From: Oscillospiraceae bacterium
Lineage (GTDB): Bacteria; Bacillota; Clostridia; Oscillospirales; Oscillospiraceae
NCBI GenBank assembly: GCA_015067795.1
Contig: SVLU01000002.1
Coordinates: 50,422-114,421 of the forward strand
Direction of reading: 5' to 3'
DNA length: 64,000 nucleotides
In this document: positions 25,887-34,784 of the stretch, piece after piece
Numbering within the stretch: the stretch's first letter is position 1
How the letters are laid out: every line of letters begins with the position of its first letter
The notes under the pieces: generated by a model
What the model saw: the letters and a program-made list of their open reading frames with translations, nothing else
Told to the model about the DNA's origin: nothing
Databases searched by the model: none
Program-made: the position numbers and the translations under genes

Positions 25887-26945
25887 ATGACAACACATTA
25901 CTATTTAGGTGCTAATACTCCAAATGGCTTTTATTCACTTTACGACAAATATCTCCGTGAGGATGACAGACTATACATCATCAAGGGCAGTCCGGGATGC
26001 GGAAAGTCCACATTTATGAAAACTCTTGCAAAGAGAATGGCAGGAGTAGTTTCGGAAATCGAGCTTATACACTGCTCAGGCGACCCTGAGTCTTTAGACG
26101 GTGTTTATTTTCCCGAACTGCACGTTGCCTATGTGGACGGTACTGCTCCTCATGTCATAGAGCCTCAGTTTGCGGGAGTAAGTGAAAACTACATAAATTT
26201 CGGAGATGCTCTTGATATGGACGCTTTATGGGAAAGCTTTGACGAAATTAAATCAATAAACTACAAGTATAAAAGCGAATATAAAAAGGCGTATGATGCT
26301 TTCAGCGCTGCAAAGGCTTCTCAAACAGGAATTTTTGACGAATTAATTGACAATAACGTCAGGGAAACTGTTATAAAAAAGGCGACACGTCTGGCGAAAA
26401 GGGAATTCGGAAAAGTAAAAGAAGATGGTGATGTTAAGGAGCGGTTTACTGATGCTGTAACCTGTAAAGGATTTGTTCATCGTTATGATACCATAGCCGA
26501 GCTTGCAGACAGGGTTTATCTAATAGACACATCTTTTGGATTAAACTATCTGTTCACGGAAACCCTTGCCAAAATTCTTACAGACCGCAACCGAAACATG
26601 ACCATATGTTACGATCCTTTTGATCCCGATAAAATAGCTCATATCATCGTGCCGGAGGCAAGAGCAGCCATTGTTAGCAGAAACGGCAAAGCTTTTCCCG
26701 ATTGGAAGGCAAGAACAATTCATCTTGATTCGATACCCTCAAGAAGCGGTGTAAAGGCTCTTAGGGAGCGTATCCGCTCAAGGCGTAAGATATGGGATGA
26801 GCTGATACACGACGGCATAAGCCATCTTGCTCAGGCTAAAGCATATCACGATGAGCTTGAAGCATTATATCATCCTCACGCTGACTTTTCCTTAGCAGAC
26901 AGTCTGATCGAGAAGCATGTTGAGATTTTGAAAGCAAGAGTGTAA
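25887..26945 (+). CDS. PRK06851-type P-loop ATPase
   Basis: This 352-residue soluble protein has a clear Walker A, KGSPGCGKSTFMKTLA (about residues 34-49). It matches a conserved Firmicute P-loop protein family (PRK06851 type) of unknown function, where two similar halves can occur; here the second half retains SRNGKAFPDW and SIPSRSGVKALRERI but no second Walker A. ATG at 25887 is chosen because AGGAG lies eight bases before it; GTG at 25869 and ATG at 25881 have poor spacing. It is followed by a terminator. Confidence 0.75.
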   Translation: MTTHYYLGANTPNGFYSLYDKYLREDDRLYIIKGSPGCGKSTFMKTLAKRMAGVVSEIELIHCSGDPESLDGVYFPELHVAYVDGTAPHVIEPQFAGVSENYINFGDALDMDALWESFDEIKSINYKYKSEYKKAYDAFSAAKASQTGIFDELIDNNVRETVIKKATRLAKREFGKVKEDGDVKERFTDAVTCKGFVHRYDTIAELADRVYLIDTSFGLNYLFTETLAKILTDRNRNMTICYDPFDPDKIAHIIVPEARAAIVSRNGKAFPDWKARTIHLDSIPSRSGVKALRERIRSRRKIWDELIHDGISHLAQAKAYHDELEALYHPHADFSLADSLIEKHVEILKARV

Positions 26946-26950
26946 TAATT

Positions 26951-26982
26951 CAGCCTTCCTGATATCGGGAAGGCTGTTCTTT
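26951..26982 (+). terminator. Terminator of the P-loop ATPase gene
   Basis: Arms 26951-26959 and 26968-26976 make a nine-pair stem, followed by TTCTTTT. Confidence 0.8.
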
Positions 26983-27014
26983 TGTGATGATGTCACGGAA
27001 AAAGAATTGGCATA

Positions 27015-27043
27015 TTGTTAAAATAGAATAAAAATGGTATAGT
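27015..27043 (+). promoter_or_regulatory. Promoter of the ZIP/ccdA unit
   Basis: TTGTTA (27015-27020) and TATAGT (27038-27043) are 17 bases apart, about 20 bases before the start codon. Confidence 0.6.
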
Positions 27044-27063
27044 TTGTTCATGGGGGTGACGAA

Positions 27064-27822
27064 ATGCAGATGGTATTGCTTACGGCTCTTGGCGTTGGCG
27101 GAGCCACGATATTCGGAACGGTATTAGGCTTTATTTTCAAGAACATTTCTCACAAATTCAGCGATATTGTATTATCCTTTGCCGCAGGTGTCATGCTTGC
27201 CGCGTCGGTGGTGGGTTTGGTGCTTCCATCCATTGAATATGGTGGAGCGTTTGCCATTCCCGTAACTGTTGCAGGTGTATTCTGCGGTGCGGTTTGCATC
27301 AATCTCATGGACAGGCTTGTGCCTCATCTTCATAAGCTGTCAGGGGCTGACCAGGAGGATCATCCTCAAAACACAGAACAAATCAATAAGGTTCTGTTGT
27401 TTGTTATGGCCATTGCGATCCATAATCTGCCCGAGGGCATTGCGGCAGGCGTAGGTTTTGGTACAGGCAATACTGCGGAGGCTCTTACCATTGCCGGTGG
27501 TATTGCACTTCAGAATATACCCGAAGGAATGGTAATAATAGGTCCAATGCTGGCAGCAGGCATACCTCCAAGGAGGACATTTGCAGCGGCATTTGCAACA
27601 GGTGTAGTTGAGATCATCGGAACATTGCTCGGATATTTTGCAGTAAGCATTTCAACGGTCATTCTGCCATTTGCTCTTGCATTTGCAGGGGGAACAATGC
27701 TGTATGTAATAAGCGATGAAATGATTCCCGAAACTCACGCTCACGGCAGCGAGCGAGGTGCTACCTACGCTCTCCTTGTGGGATTTTGTCTTATGCTTGT
27801 GATGGATCACTTTTTAGGATGA
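27064..27822 (+). CDS. ZIP-family divalent metal transporter
   Basis: The 252-residue membrane protein has eight likely transmembrane helices and the ZIP metal-path motif HNLPEG in helix 4 (about residue 119) and QNIPEG in helix 5, where His is more usual, plus a His-containing loop (PHLHK). ZIP proteins import zinc, iron or manganese into the cytosol; the Gln variant in helix 5 may affect metal preference. GGGGGTGA precedes the ATG. It heads a unit with ccdA and a thioredoxin-like gene. Confidence 0.9.
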   Translation: MQMVLLTALGVGGATIFGTVLGFIFKNISHKFSDIVLSFAAGVMLAASVVGLVLPSIEYGGAFAIPVTVAGVFCGAVCINLMDRLVPHLHKLSGADQEDHPQNTEQINKVLLFVMAIAIHNLPEGIAAGVGFGTGNTAEALTIAGGIALQNIPEGMVIIGPMLAAGIPPRRTFAAAFATGVVEIIGTLLGYFAVSISTVILPFALAFAGGTMLYVISDEMIPETHAHGSERGATYALLVGFCLMLVMDHFLG

Positions 27823-27837
27823 TGGAAAGGAGATTAT

Positions 27838-28500
27838 ATGCAATATTTTATATCTTTTCTTGAAGGTATCATAACCTTTGTTTCTCCATGCCTGCTTCCG
27901 ATGCTGCCTATATATATTTCCTACTTTGCAGGCGGAAGTGAACGCTCGACCAAAAAAACAGTTGTCAATGCACTTGGCTTTGTGCTTGGCTTTACCGTTG
28001 TATTTGTTATGATGGGTGCTCTTGCCGGACTTTTAGGAAGCTTTCTCAACAAGTATCGCACAGCGGTGAATATTGTAACAGGTCTTATCGTAATTGTGTT
28101 TGGCCTTAATTATCTTGGAGTTTTAAATATTAATATTTTCAAAGGTGGTCGCGGAAAGGCCGGGCAGGGGAGTATGAGCTTCTTTTCCTCTGTTCTTTTT
28201 GGAATGGTATTCTCCATTGGCTGGACACCCTGTGTCGGTGCATTCTTAGGCTCAGCCCTGCTTCTTGCTTCTCAGCAGGGACAGGTATTGACAGGTGTTA
28301 TCATGCTCCTGTGCTACTCTTTAGGTCTTGGAATACCGTTTTTGGTAAGCGCCGTTATTATCGACAAGCTGAAAAGTGCATTTGATTTCATTAAACGCAA
28401 TTACAGGGTGATAAATATTATCTGCGGTGGTCTGCTGATTGCTGTTGGTGTTCTGATGATGACAGGTGTTTTGGGAAGATTTCTTACTCTTTTGAATTGA
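27838..28500 (+). CDS. ccdA: CcdA-type thiol-disulfide electron carrier
   Basis: The 220-residue, six-helix membrane protein has the two conserved cysteines of CcdA/DsbD-beta in VSPCLLPMLPIYISYFAG (helix 1) and GWTPCVGAFLGSALLLA (helix 4). It passes electrons from cytosolic thioredoxin to extracytoplasmic thiol-disulfide proteins. The next gene, a membrane-anchored TlpA-like thioredoxin, is the obvious acceptor; its ribosome-binding site overlaps this gene's stop. Confidence 0.92.
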   Translation: MQYFISFLEGIITFVSPCLLPMLPIYISYFAGGSERSTKKTVVNALGFVLGFTVVFVMMGALAGLLGSFLNKYRTAVNIVTGLIVIVFGLNYLGVLNINIFKGGRGKAGQGSMSFFSSVLFGMVFSIGWTPCVGAFLGSALLLASQQGQVLTGVIMLLCYSLGLGIPFLVSAVIIDKLKSAFDFIKRNYRVINIICGGLLIAVGVLMMTGVLGRFLTLLN

Positions 28501-28510
28501 GGTGACTGAA

Positions 28511-29068
28511 TTGAAAAAACGAATTTGGCTTATAGTTGGACTTATTTCTTTAGTGCTTCTTTTAAGCGGAGCTAAAGTTTTATACGACAGATACAGCGGA
28601 GAATACGAGGCTGATAATGTTGCGGAAACTGACGATACCCAAACTGACGAGATTGCCGCACCGGATTTCACGGTAATTGACATGGACGGCAGCTCTGTAA
28701 GTCTATCTGATTTTAAGGGTAAGCCTGTTGTTGTGAACTTCTGGGCAAGCTGGTGCGGACCATGCAAATCGGAAATGCCTGATTTCAACGAGGTATATCA
28801 TGAATATGGCAATGACATCGTTTTCATGATGGTAAACATGACAGATGGCGGTCAGGAGACTGTAAGCTCTGCAAAAGAGTTTCTTTCGACCCAGCCCTAT
28901 GATTTCCCTGTTTACTTTGATGTGAATATAGAAGCGGCAATAGCTTACAGCGTAACAAGTATTCCGACTACATACTTCATTGATGCCGACGGAAATATCG
29001 GTGCATATGCAACAGGTATGCTGGACTATGAAACTATTGTTACAGGAATTGAAATGATTCTTGAATAA
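28511..29068 (+). CDS. Membrane-anchored TlpA/ResA-like thioredoxin
   Basis: The 185-residue protein has an N-terminal anchor (residues 4-22), an acidic linker and a thioredoxin fold with the active site WASWCGPCKSEMP (about residue 82) and the cis-Pro segment SIPTTYFID. It should reduce disulfides outside the membrane using electrons from CcdA. TTG at 28511 is chosen as start because AGGTGA lies about six bases before it; GTG at 28502 overlaps that site. Confidence 0.9.
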   Translation: MKKRIWLIVGLISLVLLLSGAKVLYDRYSGEYEADNVAETDDTQTDEIAAPDFTVIDMDGSSVSLSDFKGKPVVVNFWASWCGPCKSEMPDFNEVYHEYGNDIVFMMVNMTDGGQETVSSAKEFLSTQPYDFPVYFDVNIEAAIAYSVTSIPTTYFIDADGNIGAYATGMLDYETIVTGIEMILE

Positions 29069-29089
29069 TGCGTATATATGTAGTATAAT
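29061..29089 (+). promoter_or_regulatory. Promoter of dapA
   Basis: TTGAAT (29061-29066, at the end of the thioredoxin-like gene) and TATAAT (29084-29089) are 17 bases apart. Confidence 0.7.
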
Positions 29090-29156
29090 AAAATTTAATG
29101 AGCATATATATCAATAGTTTTAACCGCATACAATATGGATATTGGGAGGATTACTT

Positions 29157-30043
29157 ATGAAAGAAATGGTATTTAAGGGCGTTGCAACTGCTCTTATCAC
29201 TCCTTTTAATAAGGACGGAATAGACTTTGAAGCTTTTGACAGAATAATTGAACAGCAGATCGCAGGCGGCGTAAACGCTCTTGTTATCTGCGGTACAACA
29301 GGTGAAAAGGCTACCCTTAATGATGAGGAACACGTTTCAGTTCTCCGTCGTGCTGTCAAGACCTCCAACGGTCGTATTCCTATCATTGCAGGTACCGGCT
29401 CAAACGATACTGCTCATGCAGTTTGGATGACAAGGAAGCTTGTTCCGTTGGCTGTGACGGTATGCTTGTATGCACACCTTATTACAACAAGACCACTCAG
29501 AACGGTCTTATTGAGATGTTCAATGTTATTGCAGATGCTTCTACAAAGCCTGTTATTCTCTATAACGTCCCATCCAGAACAGGCGTTGCAATCGAGCCTG
29601 AAACATACATACCTCTGGCAGAGCATCCAATGATATGCGGTATCAAGGAAGCAAACGGTGATATTTCCAAGATCGCGAAGACTATGAACTATGTTGGTGA
29701 CAAGATTGCGGTCTACTCCGGCAATGACGACCAGATCGTTCCAATCATGTCCCTGGGCGGTCAGGGTGTAATTTCCGTACTGTCCAATATTCTGCCTGCC
29801 AAGACAGTTGAGATTTGCGACCGTTTCTTTGCCGGTGACGTTGCCGGTGCGGCAAAGCTCCAGCTTCAGATGGTTCCTCTTGTAAATGCTCTCTTCAGCG
29901 AGGTTAATCCAATCCCCGTTAAGGCTGCTATGGCGGCTCTTGGTTATTGTGAAAACCGCGTAAGACTTCCACTCGTTCCAATGGAAAAGGCTCATGAGGA
30001 AGTTATGCTGAAGCTCATGAGAGAGCAGGGCTTAGACGTTTAA
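29157..30043 (+). pseudogene. dapA: 4-hydroxy-tetrahydrodipicolinate synthase, interrupted by a -1 frameshift
   Basis: Both halves are typical DapA. The first frame encodes MKEMVFKGVATALITPF through GTTGEKATL and TGSNDTAHAVWMT; the second continues KEACSVGCDGMLVCTPYYNKTT, YNVPSRTG, GIKEANGD (Schiff-base Lys) and YSGNDDQIVPIMSLGG to the C-terminus. The shift falls at about 29430-29434, where the sequence reads ACAAGGAAG; one extra A would restore a 295-residue protein of normal length with no lost residues. DapA makes the lysine/diaminopimelate precursor and dipicolinate. A base-call or assembly error at this short A run is as likely as a real mutation. GGGAGGA precedes the ATG at 29157. Confidence 0.9.
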
Positions 30044-30056
30044 TAGCAAATTAATT

Positions 30057-30091
30057 CGGTGATGAGCTGTAATGCTCATCACCGTTTTTTT
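30057..30091 (+). terminator. Terminator of dapA
   Basis: An 11-base-pair stem (30057-30067 with 30074-30084) is followed by seven T. Confidence 0.92.
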
Positions 30092-30243
30092 ATATAATTT
30101 TGGTCATTTTGCCAAATTTCTTTGTTGAAATGCTGAATTGAATTATCAGATATGATGTGATAATATGATATATAAGGATTAATATTGGTTCTAAACCGAG
30201 TGTTGGAAAAGAAAGAGAAAACTCTTGAATGGAGGGTATTTAT

Positions 30244-31578
30244 ATGAACATACTTCAGCAATACAGAGATAAGCTCAGAACACCGGAGGAGGCTGTAAAG
30301 GTTGTAAAAAGCGGTGACTGGATAGACTATACTACAAATGTCGGTTTTCCTGTTCTTTTGGATGCCGCGCTTGCCAAAAGAAAAGACGAGCTGCATGATG
30401 TAAAAATCCGCGGCAACCTGCTTTTTGGCCCTATTCAGACTGTTGAATGTGACCCTACCCGTGAGCATTTTATATACAACAGCTGGCATTGCTCAGGCTA
30501 TGAACGCAAGCTGTGCGATAAAGGGCTTTGCAACTATATTCCTATGATTTTCCGAAATGTTGTCCCTTATTATCACCATTTTCTTACCGTAAACGTGGCT
30601 ATGATGTGCGTAGCACCGATGGACAAGCACGGATATTTTAATCTCTCCTGTTCGACCGGTATTGCAAAGGGCATTTTGGATAAGGCAGATATTATCATTC
30701 TTGAGGTCAATGAGCATCTGCCGAGAATTTTAGGCATGAAGGATGAATGTATCCACATCAGCGAAATTGACTACGTTGTTGAGGGTGAGCATCCTGCTCT
30801 TCCCGAATTCCCGACAGCAAAGCCTACACCAAATGATATAAAGATAGCGGAAAACATAATTCCATATATTATGGATGGTGCAACACTCCAGCTCGGTATT
30901 GGCGGTATGCCTGATGTTGTTGGCGCACTGATTGCTCAGAGTGATTTGAAGGACCTTGGTATGCATACGGAGCTTTGTTCAAATGCTTACTATGAACTCT
31001 ATAAGGCAGGAAAGCTGACCAATAAGCGTAAAAATATTTTCCCCGGTAAGGGCATGACCGGCATTGTTTTCGGCTCTAAGGAGCTTTACGAATGGGTGGA
31101 CGATAACCCGAGTATTATGATAGCACCTCTTGAATTTGTAAATGCCCCACATAATATTGCAAAGCTTGACAATATGGTATCCATCAATAACTGTATAGCA
31201 GTTGACCTATACGGTCAGATTTGCTCGGAAAGTGCGGGCTTACGTCATATCAGCGGCACAGGCGGTCAGCTTGACTATGTTACAGGTGCGGCTATGGCAA
31301 GGGGAGGTAAAGCATTTATATGCATGACATCTTCCTTTGTTGATAAAAAAGGGCAGCGACAGTCACGAATTCTGCCTCATTTCAGCGGTGATATCATCAC
31401 AGCTCCACGCAGTCAGGCTCATTTTATCGTTACGGAATATGGCGCGGTAAACCTTGTGGGACGTTCAACATGGGAGCGTGCTGAGCTGCTTGTTTCCATT
31501 GCTCATCCCGATTTCCGTGAAAGCCTTATAGAAGCTGCCGAAAAACAGAAGATCTGGAGAAGATCAAATAAGAGATAA
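30244..31578 (+). CDS. Butyryl/4-hydroxybutyrate-CoA:acetate CoA-transferase family protein
   Basis: The 444-residue protein is an acetyl-CoA hydrolase/transferase family member. QLGIGGMPDVV (residues about 216-226), LGMHTEL with a Glu near residue 243 that I align with the family's catalytic Glu, GQICSESAG and GTGGQLDYVTGAAMARGGKAF are seen. In gut Clostridia such enzymes move CoA between butyryl-CoA, 4-hydroxybutyrate, propionate or acetate; the exact pair cannot be read here. A GGAGGG site seven bases before ATG 30244 selects this start over ATG 30229. It is followed after one base by a gene of unknown function. Confidence 0.85.
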   Translation: MNILQQYRDKLRTPEEAVKVVKSGDWIDYTTNVGFPVLLDAALAKRKDELHDVKIRGNLLFGPIQTVECDPTREHFIYNSWHCSGYERKLCDKGLCNYIPMIFRNVVPYYHHFLTVNVAMMCVAPMDKHGYFNLSCSTGIAKGILDKADIIILEVNEHLPRILGMKDECIHISEIDYVVEGEHPALPEFPTAKPTPNDIKIAENIIPYIMDGATLQLGIGGMPDVVGALIAQSDLKDLGMHTELCSNAYYELYKAGKLTNKRKNIFPGKGMTGIVFGSKELYEWVDDNPSIMIAPLEFVNAPHNIAKLDNMVSINNCIAVDLYGQICSESAGLRHISGTGGQLDYVTGAAMARGGKAFICMTSSFVDKKGQRQSRILPHFSGDIITAPRSQAHFIVTEYGAVNLVGRSTWERAELLVSIAHPDFRESLIEAAEKQKIWRRSNKR

Positions 31579-31579
31579 T

Positions 31580-32140
31580 ATGAACGATCTTAATACTCTG
31601 AGAAGAGCAAAATTATATATTGATAAGCTTGCTGGAGGAATAAATCCGCTCGATGATTTACCTTTGCCTGAAAGTGATATTGTGAACAATGTTCGTATTT
31701 CGCGATGCTTGTTATATGTTTCAAATGTACTTGCCGATGATATTAAACAGGAAGAGAGAAAAATGCGTAAGCTTATAAAGGAGACACCTTTTGATCTTCC
31801 TGTTGAGAATAGAGGTTTGTTTGAATTTTCAAATTACAGCATTTCTGTTACTGAATTGGTAAAACGGATCAATAACCTTATCGACAGGGAAACCATGAGT
31901 CCTCTGAAGCTTGCAAGCGTAACATCCTGGCTTGTAAATACAGGTATGCTGCGTGTTGAACAAAAATCCGATAATTCAACAGTAAAACGTCCGACTGAGC
32001 ATGGTGTTGCAATAGGTATCTCTGTTGAAGAACGCGTAGGTGTCAGGGGAAATTATACTGCTGTGATTTATAATAAAAATGCCCAGCGGTTTATTCTTGA
32101 TAATCTTGATGCAATCATTGAAATAAATAATAAGAAATAA
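31580..32140 (+). CDS. Conserved Firmicute protein of unknown function
   Basis: The 186-residue soluble protein has no recognised domain. Visible patterns are an N-terminal LRRAKLYIDKLAGGINPLDD and VVNNVRISRCLLYVSNVL-like helix pair, a middle SVTELVKRINNLID that could be a small helical or winged-helix part, and a C-terminal RGNYTAVIYNKNAQRFILDNLDAIIEI. I recall similar sequences across Clostridia without a function. It begins one base after the CoA-transferase stop and is probably co-transcribed. Confidence 0.7.
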   Translation: MNDLNTLRRAKLYIDKLAGGINPLDDLPLPESDIVNNVRISRCLLYVSNVLADDIKQEERKMRKLIKETPFDLPVENRGLFEFSNYSISVTELVKRINNLIDRETMSPLKLASVTSWLVNTGMLRVEQKSDNSTVKRPTEHGVAIGISVEERVGVRGNYTAVIYNKNAQRFILDNLDAIIEINNKK

Positions 32141-32144
32141 AAAC

Positions 32145-32176
32145 AGGGTCTGCTGCGAAGAATTGCAGCAGACCCT
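32145..32176. terminator. Bidirectional terminator
   Basis: A 12-base-pair stem (32145-32156 with 32165-32176) lies between convergent genes. The T-rich run is better on the minus strand (GTTTTTATTT). Confidence 0.8.
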
Positions 32177-32186
32177 TATGCTTTGT

Positions 32187-33185
32187 TTAGTGAATATTCT
32201 CTTCTATATTATCCTCAGTCCACCATTCGTCACTTTCGTGAATGAAGGTCCATGTAGTACCCTTAAGACCGCTTATATCTGTGTATTCCTCCATATCGTC
32301 AACGGTAAGAACACCGTGATCGAGATTAGCGTAAGATGTTTTGCCATTGAAGGAGAGTCTGTACATGGACATATTGGCAGGGAGATTATTATAATCGCTG
32401 TAAATATGAGCCTTGCCTTCGATAGTCTCGTGACCCAGAATTAAGTATGCAGTACCGTCAGCAGAAATGGAGAGGTAACCGTGATGGTGATTTTCACCTA
32501 AAAACTCATCCATGAATTTCTTTTCCCATCGAGTGGTGTCAAGTCGGAAAACACCCACCATTGTGTCTGTAATTCCAAGCTTTTCAGGTGGTAAATATGT
32601 TCCTGCAGCAACCTTTTCGTTCGCTTTATCTGATTTACCATTGATTATTTCAGAGTCCTGACTAATATGCGTATGGTCATGCTCGCCACCGAGAGCGTGG
32701 AGAAGCTCATGAAGAATTTCTTCAACATCACCAAGCATATCAATATAATCCTCTGCGATCACCTTGTCGTCAATTTCTTCCACATCCGTTGGATATATCC
32801 CAACGATCACCTTGCCATTGTATGTGCCAAGATTTGCGGCATTGGGGAGATAGTCGGGAAAGGCGTCCATGAGCATGAGCCGGAAAAGCCAGCCATTGCC
32901 CTCGGTGTTGCCGTATGCTGCCTTGCAGTATACATCAAGGCTTACATTTTCCTCTTCGATAAGAGTATATCTGCCTGCCCAATCGGAGGGGAGATAGCTT
33001 TCAATAGTGCTGTGGGTGTGAGAGTGTGTTTCCTCTTCAGTTTCGTTTTCGTGGTCATGGTCGTGTTCATACTCTTCCTGAGCTTCTGAATCAGCATGTG
33101 TGCCCGGGGATTTAATTTCAGATTTACATGACACAAGGGAAAATATCATCACAAGCACAATGATTAATGCAATAAGTTTTTTCAT
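32187..33185 (-). CDS. His-rich lipoprotein with a metzincin-like motif
   Basis: The 332-residue protein has a lipoprotein signal with lipobox LVSC (Cys 20), then an acidic, His-rich stretch (residues about 40-60). An HExxHxxGxxHD motif lies at residues 159-170, the zinc-ligand signature of metzincin peptidases, in a local His-rich context (HDHTH). The C-terminal 120 residues contain two or three short beta-rich units (GYLSISADGTAYLILG, MSMYRLSFNGK). It could be a surface metallopeptidase or a metal-scavenging lipoprotein; I cannot recognise the overall family. It lies 14 bases downstream of the deformylase gene on the same strand. Confidence 0.75.
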   Translation of the reverse strand: MKKLIALIIVLVMIFSLVSCKSEIKSPGTHADSEAQEEYEHDHDHENETEEETHSHTHSTIESYLPSDWAGRYTLIEEENVSLDVYCKAAYGNTEGNGWLFRLMLMDAFPDYLPNAANLGTYNGKVIVGIYPTDVEEIDDKVIAEDYIDMLGDVEEILHELLHALGGEHDHTHISQDSEIINGKSDKANEKVAAGTYLPPEKLGITDTMVGVFRLDTTRWEKKFMDEFLGENHHHGYLSISADGTAYLILGHETIEGKAHIYSDYNNLPANMSMYRLSFNGKTSYANLDHGVLTVDDMEEYTDISGLKGTTWTFIHESDEWWTEDNIEENIH

Positions 33186-33199
33186 AATTTAGTTTCCTT

Positions 33200-33610
33200 T
33201 CATATTATTATTCCGTTACAATGATCAATTTCATGCTGGATGATTTGTGCCGTCCAGCCTGTAAAGGTCTTGTAACGAAGCTGCATATCTGTATTTTGGT
33301 ATTTAACCTTTATGGATTTCCAGCGTTTTGTCTTTCGGGTTCCTGTCAGGGAAAGACAGCCTTCCTCAGTCATAAAGGGCTCAGACTGCTTGACTATCTC
33401 CGGATTTAGCATCACCATATAACCGCCTTCATTTTCAAAAGCAATTATCCGCTTGCTGACACCTATCATATTTGCCGCCATACCAACACAGCCGTCTTTA
33501 TGTGCTATAAGGGTATCAAGCAAATCTGCGGCAATTTGTAAATCCTCTTTGTCGGCAGGTGTTGATTTTTGTGCAAGGAAAAAGGTGTCTTTCATTATTT
33601 CACGTACCAT
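33200..33610 (-). CDS. Peptide deformylase-like protein with altered motif 1
   Basis: The 136-residue protein has deformylase motif 2 EEGCLSL (metal Cys) and motif 3 QHEIDHCNG (metal His pair and catalytic Glu). Motif 1, normally GxGxAAxQ, reads VGMAANMIG: Pro-Gln is replaced by Asn-Met, so the active-site Gln is missing. Short deformylases of this variety are recurrent in Firmicutes and their substrate is uncertain; a housekeeping deformylase is presumably elsewhere. ATG at 33610 has GAGAGG five bases upstream. Confidence 0.82.
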   Translation of the reverse strand: MVREIMKDTFFLAQKSTPADKEDLQIAADLLDTLIAHKDGCVGMAANMIGVSKRIIAFENEGGYMVMLNPEIVKQSEPFMTEEGCLSLTGTRKTKRWKSIKVKYQNTDMQLRYKTFTGWTAQIIQHEIDHCNGIII

Positions 33611-33639
33611 AAGCACCTCTCAGAGTTTTAATTTTACAT

Positions 33640-33668
33640 AGTTTAACATTTATGTGCTGATAAATCAA
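33640..33668 (-). promoter_or_regulatory. Probable promoter of the deformylase/lipoprotein unit
   Basis: On the minus strand TTGATT (33663-33668) and TAAACT (33640-33645) are 17 bases apart. Confidence 0.45.
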
Positions 33669-33682
33669 TAAGCTTAATTTCG

Positions 33683-33711
33683 TTGCTGTTTTGATGATTA
33701 TGTAGTATAAT
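33683..33711 (+). promoter_or_regulatory. Promoter of the kinase/S-component unit
   Basis: TTGCTG (33683-33688) and TATAAT (33706-33711) are 17 bases apart, 29 bases before the ATG at 33741. Confidence 0.65.
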
Positions 33712-33740
33712 ACAAAAAACAAATGCAAAAGGAAAATGTC

Positions 33741-34775
33741 ATGAGTTTTACCGCTGTATTAAAAGAGCATATAGACCGTTATCCGGAAATGACACCACAG
33801 GATTTCTGCAAGCTTGCTTATCAGAGTGAGTTTGGTCCATGTCATATGCTGGATAACTGTGAAGAAGCCCTTGTATATATTGACAGGGAATGGTCTGCTT
33901 TAACGGCTTGTGAAGAAAAGCGTGACCCCGAATATATCGGAAACGGTCTCAGCCGTTTTTATATGAACGGCAGTAAGTATTCAAAAGAAGCATCTGAGCT
34001 TCTTGGAAAGCTCTTTTATCTTACAGCAAAGGAGCATCAGGGCTCCGGCTATGGCCTTGAAAAACGCCTTTCAGAGCTTGAAAAGCTTTCTGTATCTGGT
34101 ATGACAGATTATCTTGCTGATTACAGGCGGAAGGGCTGTAATGCTGTTCATCACTCTGAGATCTATAATGAGCGATATAACCCCCATTACCGTCTGATAA
34201 AAAAGGAGTACGCTTTCTATTTTGACCTGCTTCTTAAGATAATGAAGCTGAAAAAACCCTGTATAATCTCCATAGACGGAAGATGCGGCAGCGGTAAAAC
34301 ATCACTTGCATCTATTATTAAGACGGTTTTTGACTGTAATGTGTTCCATACTGACGACTATTATTTGCCGATGGATGAACGTCCCGAGGGGTGGGAGAGA
34401 ATTCCCGGTGGTAATATCGACTACATTCGTTTCAAAAACGATGTTGTAATTACTGCAAAAAACGGAGATACAGTTAATTATACGCCGTATAATTGCGGAA
34501 AAGGGGAGTACGGCGAAGCTGTTACATATTCTCCTAAAGATTTAACGGTCATTGAGGGAAGCTACAGTCAGCATCGGATTCTCAGTTATTTATACGATTT
34601 AAAGATATTCCTGACCTGTGATGAGGCTACCCAGGAGCAACGTTTAAAAAATCGTGAGGGTGATTATTTCGTTGCATTCAAAAAACTGTGGATTCCAATG
34701 GAGGAATTCTATATTTTCAGCTTTGACGTGGAGCTTTGCTGTGATTACAGATTAGATACAAGCAAACTGTTTTAG
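33741..34775 (+). CDS. Unknown N-terminal domain fused to a uridine-kinase-like P-loop kinase
   Basis: The 344-residue protein has two parts. Residues 1 to about 165 form an unrecognised helical domain with SFTAVLKEHIDRYPEMTPQDFCKLAYQSEFGPCHM and HHSEIYNERYNPHYRLI. Residues about 170-344 are a uridine-kinase-like domain with Walker A SIDGRCGSGKTSLA, HTDDYYLP, and a lid-like EQRLKNREG. It is ten bases upstream of an ECF S-component gene, suggesting the kinase traps an imported nucleoside- or vitamin-like substrate as its phosphate; this is inference. ATG at 33741 is preferred, with AAAAGG eight bases upstream. Confidence 0.8.
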   Translation: MSFTAVLKEHIDRYPEMTPQDFCKLAYQSEFGPCHMLDNCEEALVYIDREWSALTACEEKRDPEYIGNGLSRFYMNGSKYSKEASELLGKLFYLTAKEHQGSGYGLEKRLSELEKLSVSGMTDYLADYRRKGCNAVHHSEIYNERYNPHYRLIKKEYAFYFDLLLKIMKLKKPCIISIDGRCGSGKTSLASIIKTVFDCNVFHTDDYYLPMDERPEGWERIPGGNIDYIRFKNDVVITAKNGDTVNYTPYNCGKGEYGEAVTYSPKDLTVIEGSYSQHRILSYLYDLKIFLTCDEATQEQRLKNREGDYFVAFKKLWIPMEEFYIFSFDVELCCDYRLDTSKLF

Positions 34776-34784
34776 GAGGGCATT

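Noticed and set aside
29423..30043. An independent shorter DapA-like gene starting at a TTG
   Set aside because: It has no ribosome-binding site and begins in the middle of the DapA fold; one missing base explains both frames.
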